From Bacillus sp. 491mf (lineage in GTDB: Bacteria > Bacillota > Bacilli > Bacillales > Bacillaceae_G): DNA of 64,000 bases. Position numbers and translations under genes: made by a program. Shown piece by piece: positions 8,120 through 16,614 of the stretch. The first letter of the stretch is position 1, and each line of letters opens with the position of its first letter. The notes under the pieces are model-generated. The model was not told the origin of the DNA. It was given only the letters and a program-made list of their open reading frames with translations, and made no database searches. The stretch is taken from assembly GCF_900112415.1 (NCBI RefSeq), contig NZ_FOLV01000014.1, forward strand, positions 1 through 64,000, given 5' to 3'.

Positions 8120-8225
8120 TTAGAGTCTGTTCCGTACGCAAGATTATCAATAGGAACGCGATCAATAGATGACTCTTTACTAAGATTAGGGAGCCTGGAT
8201 ACTACTGGTATCGGAGTTTTTTGTG
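8120..8225 (+). repeat. Dispersed repeat R-A, copy 2
   Basis: Shares TTCCGTACGCAAG, GGAACGCGATCAATA, ATGACTCTTTACTAAGA and the GGATACTACTGGTATC hairpin with copy 1 at 1975-2103. It lacks the leading GGTGTGAAAGC portion. Confidence 0.6.
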
Positions 8226-8280
8226 GATAAAACATTTTTAATTTCGATAAATCATATGAAAGTTAGTTTTGATAACTAAC

Positions 8281-8328
8281 AAAAAGCCCTAGTATACTAT
8301 ATTTAAAAAAGTATACTAGGGCTTTTTG
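8281..8328. terminator. Strong bidirectional terminator
   Basis: AAAAAGCCCTAGTATAC pairs perfectly with GTATACTAGGGCTTTTT across a 14-base AT loop, with A/T runs on both sides so it can work on either strand. No flanking gene obviously uses it. Confidence 0.75.
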
Positions 8329-8689
8329 TTGCTGTTTGAAAAGATAACGGCTTTCTTATCAAACATTTGTTATGACATTACAAATACAAAAGTAGATAAA
8401 AGATATTACTATATAAAGATAACATATTATAATGGCTGTGTGTTATGCAATTTTGCATAGCAACAATTTTGTATTAATTTATCGTTATAATCGAATGTTT
8501 GTATTTATATTGAAATTTAGGAGAAAAGGTGAGGGGAAGGGAAGGGGAAAACCGGTTATTCTAGGAAATTGCATGGCGTTTATGGGTATTAAAGTTTTTG
8601 TGGAAGTGTATTTTCACTGGAATCATACTTCTTACCAAACTTCTAAATGAAATGTATGGCTGAGTAGTTACTTATTTATTTAAAGCGTG

Positions 8690-8920
8690 GTGTGAAAGTA
8701 TATAAAAAGTTAGGTTATGTTGCAGAATGCAAGTCCATCAATGGGACGTAATCAATATATGATTCTTTATCATATTTGGCGAGAAGACCTCACCTCAAGC
8801 GCGCATGAAGTGACTCCATAAAGTTAGACGGGTTATTTGGTTATGCAACGGTAGGTGGGGGTAGTTCAATAAGAATGGAAGGCCTTGATTCTGCTGGTAT
8901 CCGGGCATTTTGTAGATCGA
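8690..8920 (+). repeat. Dispersed repeat R-A, copy 3, with internal insertion
   Basis: The outer parts match copy 1 (GGTGTGAAAGTATATAAAA at the left; GGAAGGCCTTGATTCTGCTGGTATC at the right, given here as the landmark only). About 90 extra bases (about 8779-8866) interrupt the GACTCTTTACTAAGA region, including CACCTCAAGCGCGC and GGTAGGTGGGGG. This looks like a second small repeat nested in the first. Confidence 0.55.
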
Positions 8921-8957
8921 GTCAAAAAAAGAAGCCCCGGGGTATACGGGGCTTCTT
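8921..8957 (-). terminator. Minus-strand intrinsic terminator
   Basis: GAAGCCCCG pairs with CGGGGCTTC and, read on the minus strand, is followed by T7. No minus-strand gene precedes it. Confidence 0.6.
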
Positions 8958-9275
8958 AGGGCAATTTGTCAAGTAATGGCACACTTGACTAAATAAATTT
9001 AACATAAATTTTCGGAAAATAATATTGGTAAATGTGTCCAAATATAAGTAAATAAAGGGAGTTTATATTCAAATTGTTAGCTATGAAGTAATTGAGGGTG
9101 GTCTTAGCGAAGCGATAATAGATACTATATTTCAAATGTTAATTTCTGGATTTTGTATTTTCATAATTAGACATGAAACATAATCTTATTCACTATTATT
9201 AGGCATATGCATACATTAAATTAGTATCAAATAAACATATAAATTTCATGTTTAAAGAATAGAGGGGGGATGCAT

Positions 9276-9877
9276 ATGAAGAATCCTGAAAATCTGTTAT
9301 ATAATGAACCTTTTATAGCTTGTTATGAAAAAGTTGCAACACAAACAGAATGTCGGCAATTAATTGATGTAGCCCAAAATAATCTTCAACCATCGAAAAT
9401 TATAGGACAATCAGGATTAGGAATTTCAACTGTAAGGAAATCAGACACTACTTGGCTTCAACATCATTTAAACGAACTTATTCTTCAAATATGCGAGCGC
9501 ATTGCGTCTGTCGTTGGATATCCACTAAATTATGCTGAACAATTACAGATAGCAAGGTATCAAGTTGGTGGGAAATTCGATGCTCATTTTGATGCTTTCA
9601 ATCCTTTGACTTCACTAGGAAAAAGGCAACTTTCAAAAAATGGACAGAGGATTATTACTGCACTTCTTTATTTAAATAATGTGAATTCAGGTGGAGAAAC
9701 TTTTTTCCTATGCTTAATATTAAGATAGCTCCGTCAGAAGGAACGTTATTAATTTTTGAAAACTGTAAAAAAGATTCTGATGAACGACATTTGCTCTCGA
9801 AACATGAGGGTTGTTTAGTAAACGAGGGAGAAAAATGAATTGCAACATTATGGTTTCGCGAAAAAAATCAATATTAG
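9276..9877 (+). pseudogene. 2-oxoglutarate/Fe(II) oxygenase (prolyl 4-hydroxylase-like), broken
   Basis: The intact part (to about 9700) resembles P4H-like 2OG-Fe(II) dioxygenases: ARYQVGGKFDAHFDAF contains the HxD iron ligand pair, and YLNNVNSGGETFF is the conserved beta-strand after it. A missing base in the T-run at about 9701-9706 shifts the frame. The shifted frame resumes as PMLNIKIAPSEGTLLIFEN and a later KHEGCLVNEGEK block with the distal His/Lys region. There a TGA at about 9835 replaces the expected Trp (reads on as IATLWFREKNQY). Two independent lesions make it a pseudogene. GGGGGG suits ATG 9276 better than the abutting ATG 9270. Confidence 0.8.
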
Positions 9878-9988
9878 GTATTATATAACAGTGTAAAAGA
9901 TAGATCTCCTACTAATATGAGAGTATTGATTAGGTGGAACTTATATTTCATTTTATGGAGAGAAGACTGATCTATACTAAGAGTTTTA

Positions 9989-10020
9989 ATCCCTTGACGC
10001 GTTCGGTGTTAAGGGGTTTT
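9989..10020 (+). terminator. Intrinsic terminator
   Basis: CCCTTGACGC pairs with GTGTTAAGGG around GTTCG and is followed by GTTTT. It ends the oxygenase remnant transcript before the eps locus. Confidence 0.65.
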
Positions 10021-10083
10021 AATGTTTACTTGATATGTAAAATCATTTTAGTAAGGGGAATTATGTAAATATAAGTGAAGAAA

Positions 10084-10257
10084 TGACATAAAACTATTCA
10101 TTTTAGGTGGGCGAGAGCAGATAATCATGCATAGAAGCAGTCAGGGATTTTTTCTACCATATGCGCATTGGAAATTGGAGAGAGAAAGCGAGTACGGATT
10201 CTTTTTTTGCATAGCAGTAATCTATATGCCTAAAAATCAAAATGAATTTATATAGAT
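10084..10257 (+). ncRNA. EAR-like (epsC RNA) element, copy 2
   Basis: Landmarks in order: ATAAAACTATTC, TTTTAGGTGGGCGAGAGC, ATGCATAGAAG, TTTTTTCTACC, GGAGAGAGAAAG, TTTTTTTGCATAGCAG and AAAATCAAAATGAATTTATATAG. GGTGG can pair with CTACC, and TCATGCA with TGCATAG. These two helices cross, forming a pseudoknot as reported for the EAR antitermination RNA of Bacillales eps operons. Unusually, it lies upstream of the SinR-type promoter at 10391, so a more distal promoter would be needed to transcribe it into the operon. Confidence 0.7.
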
Positions 10258-10390
10258 AGTTATCTGTAGATTCTGTAGAAGGATTATTAGTATGGAAAGA
10301 AGTTTTATTAAATACAGAATACCAATATTGAATAGTGTTGGGATAGAAAAAAATCTGTAAAAGAGGGAATGTCTTGATAGAATATTTATG

Positions 10391-10419
10391 TTGACTTGTT
10401 CTGTATAAAGAACTAAAAT
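10391..10419 (+). promoter_or_regulatory. Promoter with SinR-type operator in the spacer
   Basis: TTGACT (10391-10396), a 17-base spacer and TAAAAT (10414-10419) form a good SigA-type promoter. Bases 10398-10413 of the spacer are the dyad GTTCTGTATAAAGAAC, matching the SinR operator form GTTCT-N6-AGAAC. A further AGAAC half-site is at 10431. Binding there would block RNA polymerase. Confidence 0.75.
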
Positions 10420-10549
10420 TTATTTTAAATAGAACAATTGTGTTTTATTAAGTAGTGCTTTTATGCATGATAAACTGTGCATAATAATGATTTATGAGTG
10501 AGTTTGGTTTTAAGGGTCAGACTCATTTTTAAAAATGTAGGGGGAAACT

Positions 10550-11290
10550 ATGGAAAAGGAAATAAATCTTAAAAATTTATTTGCTGTGATAGGAAGAAGA
10601 AAATGGGTAATTATTGCAGTTACACTAACGATTATGTTAGTGGGAGCGATTAATAGTCTCTTCTTAAAAACTCCATTATACACATCTTCTGCTAGAATAC
10701 TTATTCAAGCAAATAGTGAATCTATGAATACACTTAAAGTATTGGTAAATGAACCTGTTGTAATGGAGAAAGTTGCTGCGGAATTGAAAATTAATAGGCC
10801 AGCAAGTGCGTTAAGCGGACAAATAAGTACTGAAAATGTACAAGGTTCGCAAGTTTTGAAGATAAATGTGGTTGATATGGACCCAAAAATGGCTGCTAAA
10901 ATTGCAAATGTTACAGCTGCTGTTTATAAGAAAGAGGCTGCAAGAATATTAAATTTTAATAGTGTTAGCATTTTAACAGAAGCAACAGCAAATAAATACG
11001 CTGTACCAATAAACATAAATCATATCAATGCGATAATGACTGCGTTCATTGTTGGTTTAGTATTAAGTGTGGGTCTTGTTTTTCTACTTGATTCTTTGGA
11101 TGATAAGATTAAGTCAGAACGAACTATTGAAAAGTTATTAGATATCCCGACTTTAGGAAGTATTTCTAAAGTGAATGAGAGTAGTATGCTAGATATATAT
11201 AGTGAAAAGAAATTTACATCATTAAGGAGGATAGGCAAGTGGTTTTCAAAATCAGAAGAAAAAGAGACGAAAGTAAAAATGAAAGCCTAG
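10550..11290 (+). CDS. epsA: Polysaccharide chain-length modulator / kinase activator (EpsA/CapA-like)
   Basis: Membrane co-polymerase of the Wzz family that in Gram-positives activates the cytoplasmic BY-kinase and sets polymer length. Residues about 19-39 and 159-180 are the two membrane helices, with an extracytoplasmic loop between them. The C-terminal cytoplasmic tail (181-246) is the part that would contact the kinase encoded next. The 246-residue length fits B. subtilis EpsA. GGGGGA lies just before ATG 10550. It overlaps the kinase gene by 52 bases, indicating translational coupling. It is preceded by the SinR-type promoter at 10391. Confidence 0.85.
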   Translation: MEKEINLKNLFAVIGRRKWVIIAVTLTIMLVGAINSLFLKTPLYTSSARILIQANSESMNTLKVLVNEPVVMEKVAAELKINRPASALSGQISTENVQGSQVLKINVVDMDPKMAAKIANVTAAVYKKEAARILNFNSVSILTEATANKYAVPININHINAIMTAFIVGLVLSVGLVFLLDSLDDKIKSERTIEKLLDIPTLGSISKVNESSMLDIYSEKKFTSLRRIGKWFSKSEEKETKVKMKA

Positions 11291-11901
11291 TTACTCATAC
11301 TGTGCCAAATTCCAAAATTGCTGAAGAATATCGTACAATTCGTACAAATCTCCAATTTTCATCTATCAATGGTAAAGATAAAACCATCGTTATTACATCT
11401 CCAAGATTTGGGGATGGAAAATCGACTATTGCCGCAAATTTGGCTGTTTCCATAGCTCAACAAGGTGAAAAAGTATTAGTAATTGATGCTGATTTACGAA
11501 AGCCGGCACTTCATGAAATATTCCAGCTTGAAAATACAATTGGATTATCAAATATTTTGAGTGAGCAAAAAGTAATGGAATCGGCTGTAAAGAAAACAGA
11601 AATTGGAGGACTACATGTATTAACAAGTGGTCCAGTCCCACATAATCCCGCTGAGTTGCTTGGTTCGATCGCAATGGAGAATTTAATTCAAAAAGTAATG
11701 GATCAGTATGACATCATATTAATTGACTCTCCACCAATTTTAGGGGTAGCAGATACAAGTATTTTAGCTGATCAATGTGATGGTGTATTGCTAGTAGTAA
11801 ACTATAACCATACTAAGAATGAGGATGCAATTGAAGCTAAAAAAATACTAAATTTTACAAAAGGGAAACTACGGGGAGCTATATTAAACAACAAGGCATA
11901 G
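11239..11901 (+). CDS. epsB: BY-kinase-type tyrosine kinase (EpsB/CapB-like), lacking Tyr tail
   Basis: Cytoplasmic P-loop kinase that partners the preceding membrane modulator to control polysaccharide assembly. Walker A SPRFGDGKST is at 54-63, Walker A' VLVIDADLRKP at 79-89 and Walker B IILIDSPP at 159-166. The GTG start at 11239 is set by AAGGAGG 8 bases upstream. The protein ends LRGAILNNKA, right where relatives continue into a tyrosine-rich C-terminal cluster used for autophosphorylation. That cluster is absent here. It is followed by EAR-like copy 3, as epsB is followed by EAR in B. subtilis. Confidence 0.85.
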   Translation: MVFKIRRKRDESKNESLVTHTVPNSKIAEEYRTIRTNLQFSSINGKDKTIVITSPRFGDGKSTIAANLAVSIAQQGEKVLVIDADLRKPALHEIFQLENTIGLSNILSEQKVMESAVKKTEIGGLHVLTSGPVPHNPAELLGSIAMENLIQKVMDQYDIILIDSPPILGVADTSILADQCDGVLLVVNYNHTKNEDAIEAKKILNFTKGKLRGAILNNKA

Positions 11902-11912
11902 TGAATTAAAAA

Positions 11913-12085
11913 AGATATAAAACCATTTTTTAGGTAGGGAAGAGCATCTGGCTATGCATTGAATTGGTTGGGGAGCTTTTTTCTACCAAAACTTAGTGAA
12001 AACAAGAGAGAAGATAAGTGCAAGTCACTTTTTTGCATAGAAGAGATTTGTATATTGAAAAATCAAAATGGATTTATATAAGTTG
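11913..12085 (+). ncRNA. EAR-like (epsC RNA) element, copy 3, between epsB- and epsC-like genes
   Basis: Best-preserved copy: ATAAAACCATTTTTTAGGTAGGGAAGAGCATCTGG (landmarks only), GGCTATGCAT, TTTTTTCTACC, AAGAGAGAAGA, TTTTTTGCATAGAAG and AAAATCAAAATGGATTTATATA. CTATGCA pairs perfectly with TGCATAG, and GGTAG with CTACC, in crossing order. The location between epsB and epsC is the canonical EAR site. A terminator at 12438-12495 lies downstream, the kind of signal EAR is known to override, followed by about 23 kb of operon. The 622-base gap holds this element, SinR-like sites and that terminator, but no gene. Confidence 0.8.
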
Positions 12086-12273
12086 AATAAAATGTCTTTT
12101 ACAAGTCACTCATCGTCAAAATCAATAAAATTCAGTATCCAATAAAGGGAATTCGAATGATAATTGGCTACTTAATTGAGAAGTGTAAAAATGAATTTCA
12201 ACTAATATATAGGAGTATCCTATAAATATAAAGTATATTTATTTAATGAGATAAAAAGATTTTAAACCGACAT

Positions 12274-12303
12274 GTTCTTTATAAAGTACAAAGTGGTTCT
12301 TTT
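12274..12303 (+). promoter_or_regulatory. SinR-like operator pair before epsC
   Basis: GTTCTTTATAAAGTAC (12274-12289) differs by one base from the GTTCT-N6-AGAAC dyad, and a second half GTTCTTTTGAAAG starts at 12296. This suggests a separately repressed internal promoter, although I see no clear -35/-10 pair. Confidence 0.5.
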
Positions 12304-12437
12304 GAAAGATTAAATATGGTGATGTCTCCTTACCAATATCAATGGAGATACTCGGCTATACTGTGGGTTGAAATATACCTTAGATGCTAGTCGTCAAGAG
12401 TGTGGTGTGAGGGTGGGTTTGATGCCCAAATTTTATT

Positions 12438-12495
12438 AAAGATTTTAACTATGGGTTTTTGGAAAGATCTCATAGTTAAAAACTTTAATTTTTTT
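12438..12495 (+). terminator. Leader terminator upstream of epsC-like gene
   Basis: AAAGATTTTAACTATG (12438-12453) pairs with CATAGTTAAAAACTTT (12471-12486), followed within 3 bases by T7. It ends 28 bases before the epsC-like start, so transcripts must read through it. Confidence 0.75.
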
Positions 12496-12523
12496 AAGTA
12501 ATGATTAAAAAGGTGGGAATTAT

Positions 12524-14350
12524 ATGACGTACCGGCAAAGGTTGTCGTTATTGCTTTTAACGGATTCACTTATAGTATTAAGTGCGATTTATTTTAGTTA
12601 TTTTTTTGTAAATGGTAGTTTTCGAGTTATTACATTAACATCTGTAGTTAGTTCTATCACTTTATTATGTAGCCATCATTTTTTTGCTTTTATTTATAAG
12701 TTGTATAAAAAAGCATGGGAATATGCAAGTATTGGGGAATTATTAATTATTTTTAAAGCTATTACATTTTCTATTGCAACTACAGCTTTGGTACAACAAC
12801 TAGTAATACATGAAGTCTATTTTCGGTTACTTGCTATAACTTGGATGATACATGTTTTGTTAATTGGAGGATCCCGTTTTATTTGGCGGATGCTTCGGGA
12901 TGCATACTTTAAAAGGGATGATACGAAAAAGAGAACTTTAATTATTGGCGCCGGTTCAGCTGGAACAATGGTGACAAGACAATTGTTACAAAACAATGAA
13001 ACAGAATTATTACCTGTTGCATTTATTGATGATAATGTGAAGAAACATAATCTTGATATTCTTGGAATTCCAGTCATTGGGGGAGTAAACCAAATTGAGT
13101 CTGTTGTTCAAGAACTTAATATTGATAGTATCGTAATTGCTATTCCTTCGCTTAGTAAAAAAGGATTGAACGCTATTTTCAAAGAGTGTTCAAAGACAAA
13201 AGCTAAGACGCAAATTCTTCCTATGCTAGAAGATTTAGTAACAGGGAAAGTTTCAGTTAATGAATTCCGCGATGTTCAAGTAGAAGACTTGCTAGGACGT
13301 AGTCCGATTGAGTTGGATATGAATAGTATTTCTGAATACATAACCGATAAAGTCATTTTAGTGACTGGTGCTGGTGGTTCAATCGGTTCAGAGATTTGTA
13401 GACAAGTGGCAAAATTTAATCCAAAGCAGTTAATTTTATTAGGTCATGGTGAAAATAGTATTTACTCCATTGAAATGGAGCTAAGAGAGCTATATGGTAA
13501 TATGGAGATTACATTTATTCCGGAAATTGCCGATATACAAGATAGTAAGAAAATGATGTTAGTAATGAATAAATACCGTCCAAATGTTGTCTATCATGCT
13601 GCTGCACATAAACATGTCCCATTAATGGAATATAACCCTGAAGAAGCTGTAAAAAATAATTTGATGGGAACGATGAATGTTGCACAAGCAGCAAGTTGGC
13701 ACGATGTCGAGACGTTTGTTATGATTTCCTCTGATAAAGCAGTAAATCCAACGAATGTTATGGGAGCAACGAAAAGATTGGCTGAAATGATTGTTCAACA
13801 TACAAATAAAATGAGTCAAACAAAGTTTGTTGCCGTTCGTTTTGGAAATGTATTAGGAAGTAGAGGTAGTGTAATTCCGTTATTCAAGAAGCAAATTCAA
13901 AAAGGCGGACCAGTTACAGTTACGCATCCTGATATGGTTCGTTACTTTATGACTATTCCAGAAGCATCGAGACTAGTTATACAGGCGGGAGCTTTAGCTG
14001 AGGGCGGAGAAATTTTCGTATTAGATATGGGAGAACCAGTAAAAATTGTTGATTTGGCCAAAAATTTAATAAAGTTATCAGGAAATTCTGTTGAAGAGAT
14101 TGGAATAGAATTTACCGGAATGAGACCAGGAGAAAAGCTTTTTGAAGAGCTATTAAAAGATGATGAAATGATTGAACAACAAATTTATCCGAGAATTTAT
14201 GTAGGAAAAGAAACTAATATTTATATAGAAGAAATCGAAAAGATTATTTCTACACACTCTGATTTGGATAAAGAAGAATTACGAAACATATTATTAGATT
14301 TGGCTAATAGACATAACGCTTCGAAAGTGTTAACACCAGCATTGGGTTAA
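12524..14350 (+). CDS. epsC: UDP-GlcNAc 4,6-dehydratase (EpsC/PglF/CapD-like)
   Basis: Membrane-anchored dehydratase converting UDP-GlcNAc to the 4-keto-6-deoxy sugar, the first step toward bacillosamine-type sugars. Four hydrophobic helices occupy about 8-130. A first Rossmann motif LIIGAGSAGTMV (139-150) marks the coenzyme-binding-like domain. The catalytic SDR domain has VTGAGGSIGSE (280-290), SSDKAV (402-407) and MGATK (Met 413, Lys 417), the Met-xxx-Lys variant of long-chain members. The 608-residue length fits EpsC. The cognate aminotransferase, acetyltransferase and sugar-P transferase lie 23 kb away at 37129-39538. AAAGGTGGG precedes ATG 12524. Confidence 0.9.
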   Translation: MTYRQRLSLLLLTDSLIVLSAIYFSYFFVNGSFRVITLTSVVSSITLLCSHHFFAFIYKLYKKAWEYASIGELLIIFKAITFSIATTALVQQLVIHEVYFRLLAITWMIHVLLIGGSRFIWRMLRDAYFKRDDTKKRTLIIGAGSAGTMVTRQLLQNNETELLPVAFIDDNVKKHNLDILGIPVIGGVNQIESVVQELNIDSIVIAIPSLSKKGLNAIFKECSKTKAKTQILPMLEDLVTGKVSVNEFRDVQVEDLLGRSPIELDMNSISEYITDKVILVTGAGGSIGSEICRQVAKFNPKQLILLGHGENSIYSIEMELRELYGNMEITFIPEIADIQDSKKMMLVMNKYRPNVVYHAAAHKHVPLMEYNPEEAVKNNLMGTMNVAQAASWHDVETFVMISSDKAVNPTNVMGATKRLAEMIVQHTNKMSQTKFVAVRFGNVLGSRGSVIPLFKKQIQKGGPVTVTHPDMVRYFMTIPEASRLVIQAGALAEGGEIFVLDMGEPVKIVDLAKNLIKLSGNSVEEIGIEFTGMRPGEKLFEELLKDDEMIEQQIYPRIYVGKETNIYIEEIEKIISTHSDLDKEELRNILLDLANRHNASKVLTPALG

Positions 14351-14407
14351 CGATTTGTTGAGGCTTTACTTGAATCAAGAATATAGTTAAATGGGTGCGT
14401 GATTTAA

Positions 14408-15553
14408 TTGTCTAAGAAAGTGTTGTTTTGTGCAACAGTAGATTACCATTTTAAGGCCTTTCATTTACCATATATGAAATGGTTTACAGAACAAGGGTGG
14501 GAGGTACATGTTGCTGCAAGTGGTAATATGGACCTTCCATACGTACATAAAAAATATGATATTCCTATTCAGAGATCACCTTTTAGACTGCAAAATTTTG
14601 AGGCCTATAAGAAGCTTTCATCAATTATCAATAACAATAAGTACAGCATTATTCATTGTCATACACCTATGGGAGGAGTTCTTGCTCGCTTAGCTGCAAA
14701 AAAAGCAAGAAAACAAGGAACAAAGGTGATTTATACAGCTCATGGATTTCATTTTTGTAAGGGTGCTCCCCTTATAAATTGGCTTGCATATTATCCAATT
14801 GAAAGAGGATTAGCTTCTTATACTGATTGTCTCATAACAATCAATTCAGAAGATTATAATCTTGCGGTGAAACATCGCTTTAAAGCAAAGTGCATTGAAC
14901 ATGTTCATGGAATAGGCGTAGATATAGAACAATTTAAATTGGTAGAAGATGAATATAAACAAGATTTAAAAATAAAGTTTGGTTATAAACCAGATGATTT
15001 CCTAATGTTTTATGCTGCTGAGTTTAACAAAAATAAAAATCAGCAATTCTTGATTCAATCATTAGCTTTATTAAAGAATGAAGTTCCGAATGCAAAGCTT
15101 TTACTTGCAGGAAACGGTCCATTAATGGACGAGTGTAAGCAGCTGGCTGTTCATCTAGGAGTTGCAGAAATGGTTCATTTTATCGGCTATCGAACTGATA
15201 TTGCTTCCTTATTATCAATGTGTGATCTCGCTGTTGCATCTAGTCTTCGAGAAGGATTGCCTGTAAATATTATGGAGGCTATGGCTTGTGGTCTTCCAGT
15301 TGTAGCTACTGATAATAGAGGGCATAGGGAGCTAATCATAGATACAACAAACGGTTATCTTGTAACACCTGGAGAGGTAGAGCTTTTTGCATCACGAATA
15401 CTAGAGTGTATTCATTCAAGAACACTACGAGAAAAGATTAAGATTGAAAATGTAAATAGAGTAAAAAAATACTCGGTTGACGAAGTAGGTACTGAATTGA
15501 ATAATATTTATACACAATATATGTTGAGGGATGTAAATGAAACCAAAAATTAG
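14408..15553 (+). CDS. epsD: GT4-family glycosyltransferase (EpsD-like)
   Basis: Cytosolic GT-B fold retaining glycosyltransferase extending the lipid-linked repeat unit. The N-terminal GT4 domain has HCHTPMGGVLARLAA near 80 and YTAHGFHF near 110. The C-terminal GT1 domain has LLAGNGPL and the E-x7-E nucleotide-sugar site within SLREGLPVNIMEAMACG. B. subtilis EpsD has the same opening and size (381 residues here). The start is a TTG at 14408 with a weak GGGTG, so the first residues are uncertain. Its end overlaps the next gene by 17 bases. Confidence 0.8.
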   Translation: MSKKVLFCATVDYHFKAFHLPYMKWFTEQGWEVHVAASGNMDLPYVHKKYDIPIQRSPFRLQNFEAYKKLSSIINNNKYSIIHCHTPMGGVLARLAAKKARKQGTKVIYTAHGFHFCKGAPLINWLAYYPIERGLASYTDCLITINSEDYNLAVKHRFKAKCIEHVHGIGVDIEQFKLVEDEYKQDLKIKFGYKPDDFLMFYAAEFNKNKNQQFLIQSLALLKNEVPNAKLLLAGNGPLMDECKQLAVHLGVAEMVHFIGYRTDIASLLSMCDLAVASSLREGLPVNIMEAMACGLPVVATDNRGHRELIIDTTNGYLVTPGEVELFASRILECIHSRTLREKIKIENVNRVKKYSVDEVGTELNNIYTQYMLRDVNETKN

Positions 15554-16604
15554 TGTGATAGTTCCTATATATAATGTTGAACAATACTTAAGTAGATGTT
15601 TGGATAGTTTATTATCACAAAATTTTAATGATGTAGAAATTATAGCTGTAAATGATGGTTCAACAGATGGAAGTGCAAAATTACTTTCCGATTATGCAAA
15701 AAAAGATAGTCGTATTGTGGTGATAGAAAAGGAAAATGGTGGGGTTTCTTCAGCTAGGAATGAGGGGATACGTGCAGCTAAAGGAGAATATATTGGTTTT
15801 GTTGACCCAGATGATTGGGTAGATAAAGATATGTATGAATCAATGTATAAAAGCGCAGTTGAGGAAAAAGCTGATATTGTTATGTGTACGTATATTCGAG
15901 AGTTTGGTACTCATTCAAAGATAAAAGAATTCAACCTTCCTGAAAAGGTCTGTTATCGCAATGAAGAAGTCCAATTAAAAGTTATGAGACGTTTGATTGG
16001 TCCTTTAAATGAAGAAATAGCAAATCCAGAACTTCTCGATGCATGGGGGACAGTATGGTCAAAGTTATATCGCTTAGATATTCTTAAAGAAAATAATCTT
16101 GAATTTGTAGATTTAAGCAAAATAGGGACTAATGAGGATTCCCTGTTTAATATATACGCTTTTTATTATGCAAAAACTTTTGTTTTTATAAATAAACCTT
16201 ATTATCATTATTGGAGAGTAAACACTACATCAGTTACAACGTCTTATAAGCCCAATTTAATGAATCAATGGTTCAATCTTTACGGTATAATTGAAAACTT
16301 CTTAGATAATAAGAAAATGGAAAAAGACTTTTATATAGCCTTAAATAATCGGATATGTCTTGGTACATTAGGGCTCGGCTTAAACACAATAAGCAAAGAA
16401 AATAAGGGATCTACTTTGATGAAAATCAGTAGGTTGCATTCCATATTAAAGGATAAACGCATCAAAGAATCCTTTAGGCAATTTGAAATTAAATATTTTT
16501 CAATTGCTTGGAGGGTATTTTATTTTTGTGCAAAATTCCGATTCACACTAGGATATTATTTTATTTTGGTAGTAATTGATAAACTTAGAAAAATAGTTAG
16601 ATAG
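15537..16604 (+). CDS. GT2-family glycosyltransferase
   Basis: Inverting GT-A transferase. Residues 1-110 carry ISVIVPIYNVEQYL, NDGSTDGS and the metal-binding FVDPDDW in DxD position. A less conserved acceptor domain with several aromatic residues follows. At 355 residues it resembles B. subtilis EpsJ/EpsH-type enzymes, but donor and acceptor cannot be told from sequence. ATG 15537 lies inside the preceding gene, showing translational coupling. Confidence 0.8.
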   Translation: MKPKISVIVPIYNVEQYLSRCLDSLLSQNFNDVEIIAVNDGSTDGSAKLLSDYAKKDSRIVVIEKENGGVSSARNEGIRAAKGEYIGFVDPDDWVDKDMYESMYKSAVEEKADIVMCTYIREFGTHSKIKEFNLPEKVCYRNEEVQLKVMRRLIGPLNEEIANPELLDAWGTVWSKLYRLDILKENNLEFVDLSKIGTNEDSLFNIYAFYYAKTFVFINKPYYHYWRVNTTSVTTSYKPNLMNQWFNLYGIIENFLDNKKMEKDFYIALNNRICLGTLGLGLNTISKENKGSTLMKISRLHSILKDKRIKESFRQFEIKYFSIAWRVFYFCAKFRFTLGYYFILVVIDKLRKIVR

Positions 16605-16614
16605 GGGGAGAATC

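Larger units (their letters stand above)
8329..9275. other. Gene-poor stretch with repeats
   Basis: Contains R-A copy 3 and a minus-strand terminator hairpin. A possible 38-codon frame at 9067-9183 (IQIVSYEVIEGG... ends RHET) follows GGGAG but has only an ATT at the expected start, so I do not call it. The 72-codon ORF at 8432 has purine-rich, low-complexity coding and no ribosome binding site. Otherwise nothing is supported. Confidence 0.4.

Noticed and set aside
8432-8650. 72-codon plus-strand ORF
   Set aside because: Composition is low-complexity (purine-rich Lys/Gly stretch), no ribosome binding site, no recognisable domain.
9067-9183. 38-codon frame after GGGAG
   Set aside because: Would need ATT as start; the first ATG is at codon 24. 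Possible remnant, not enough to call.
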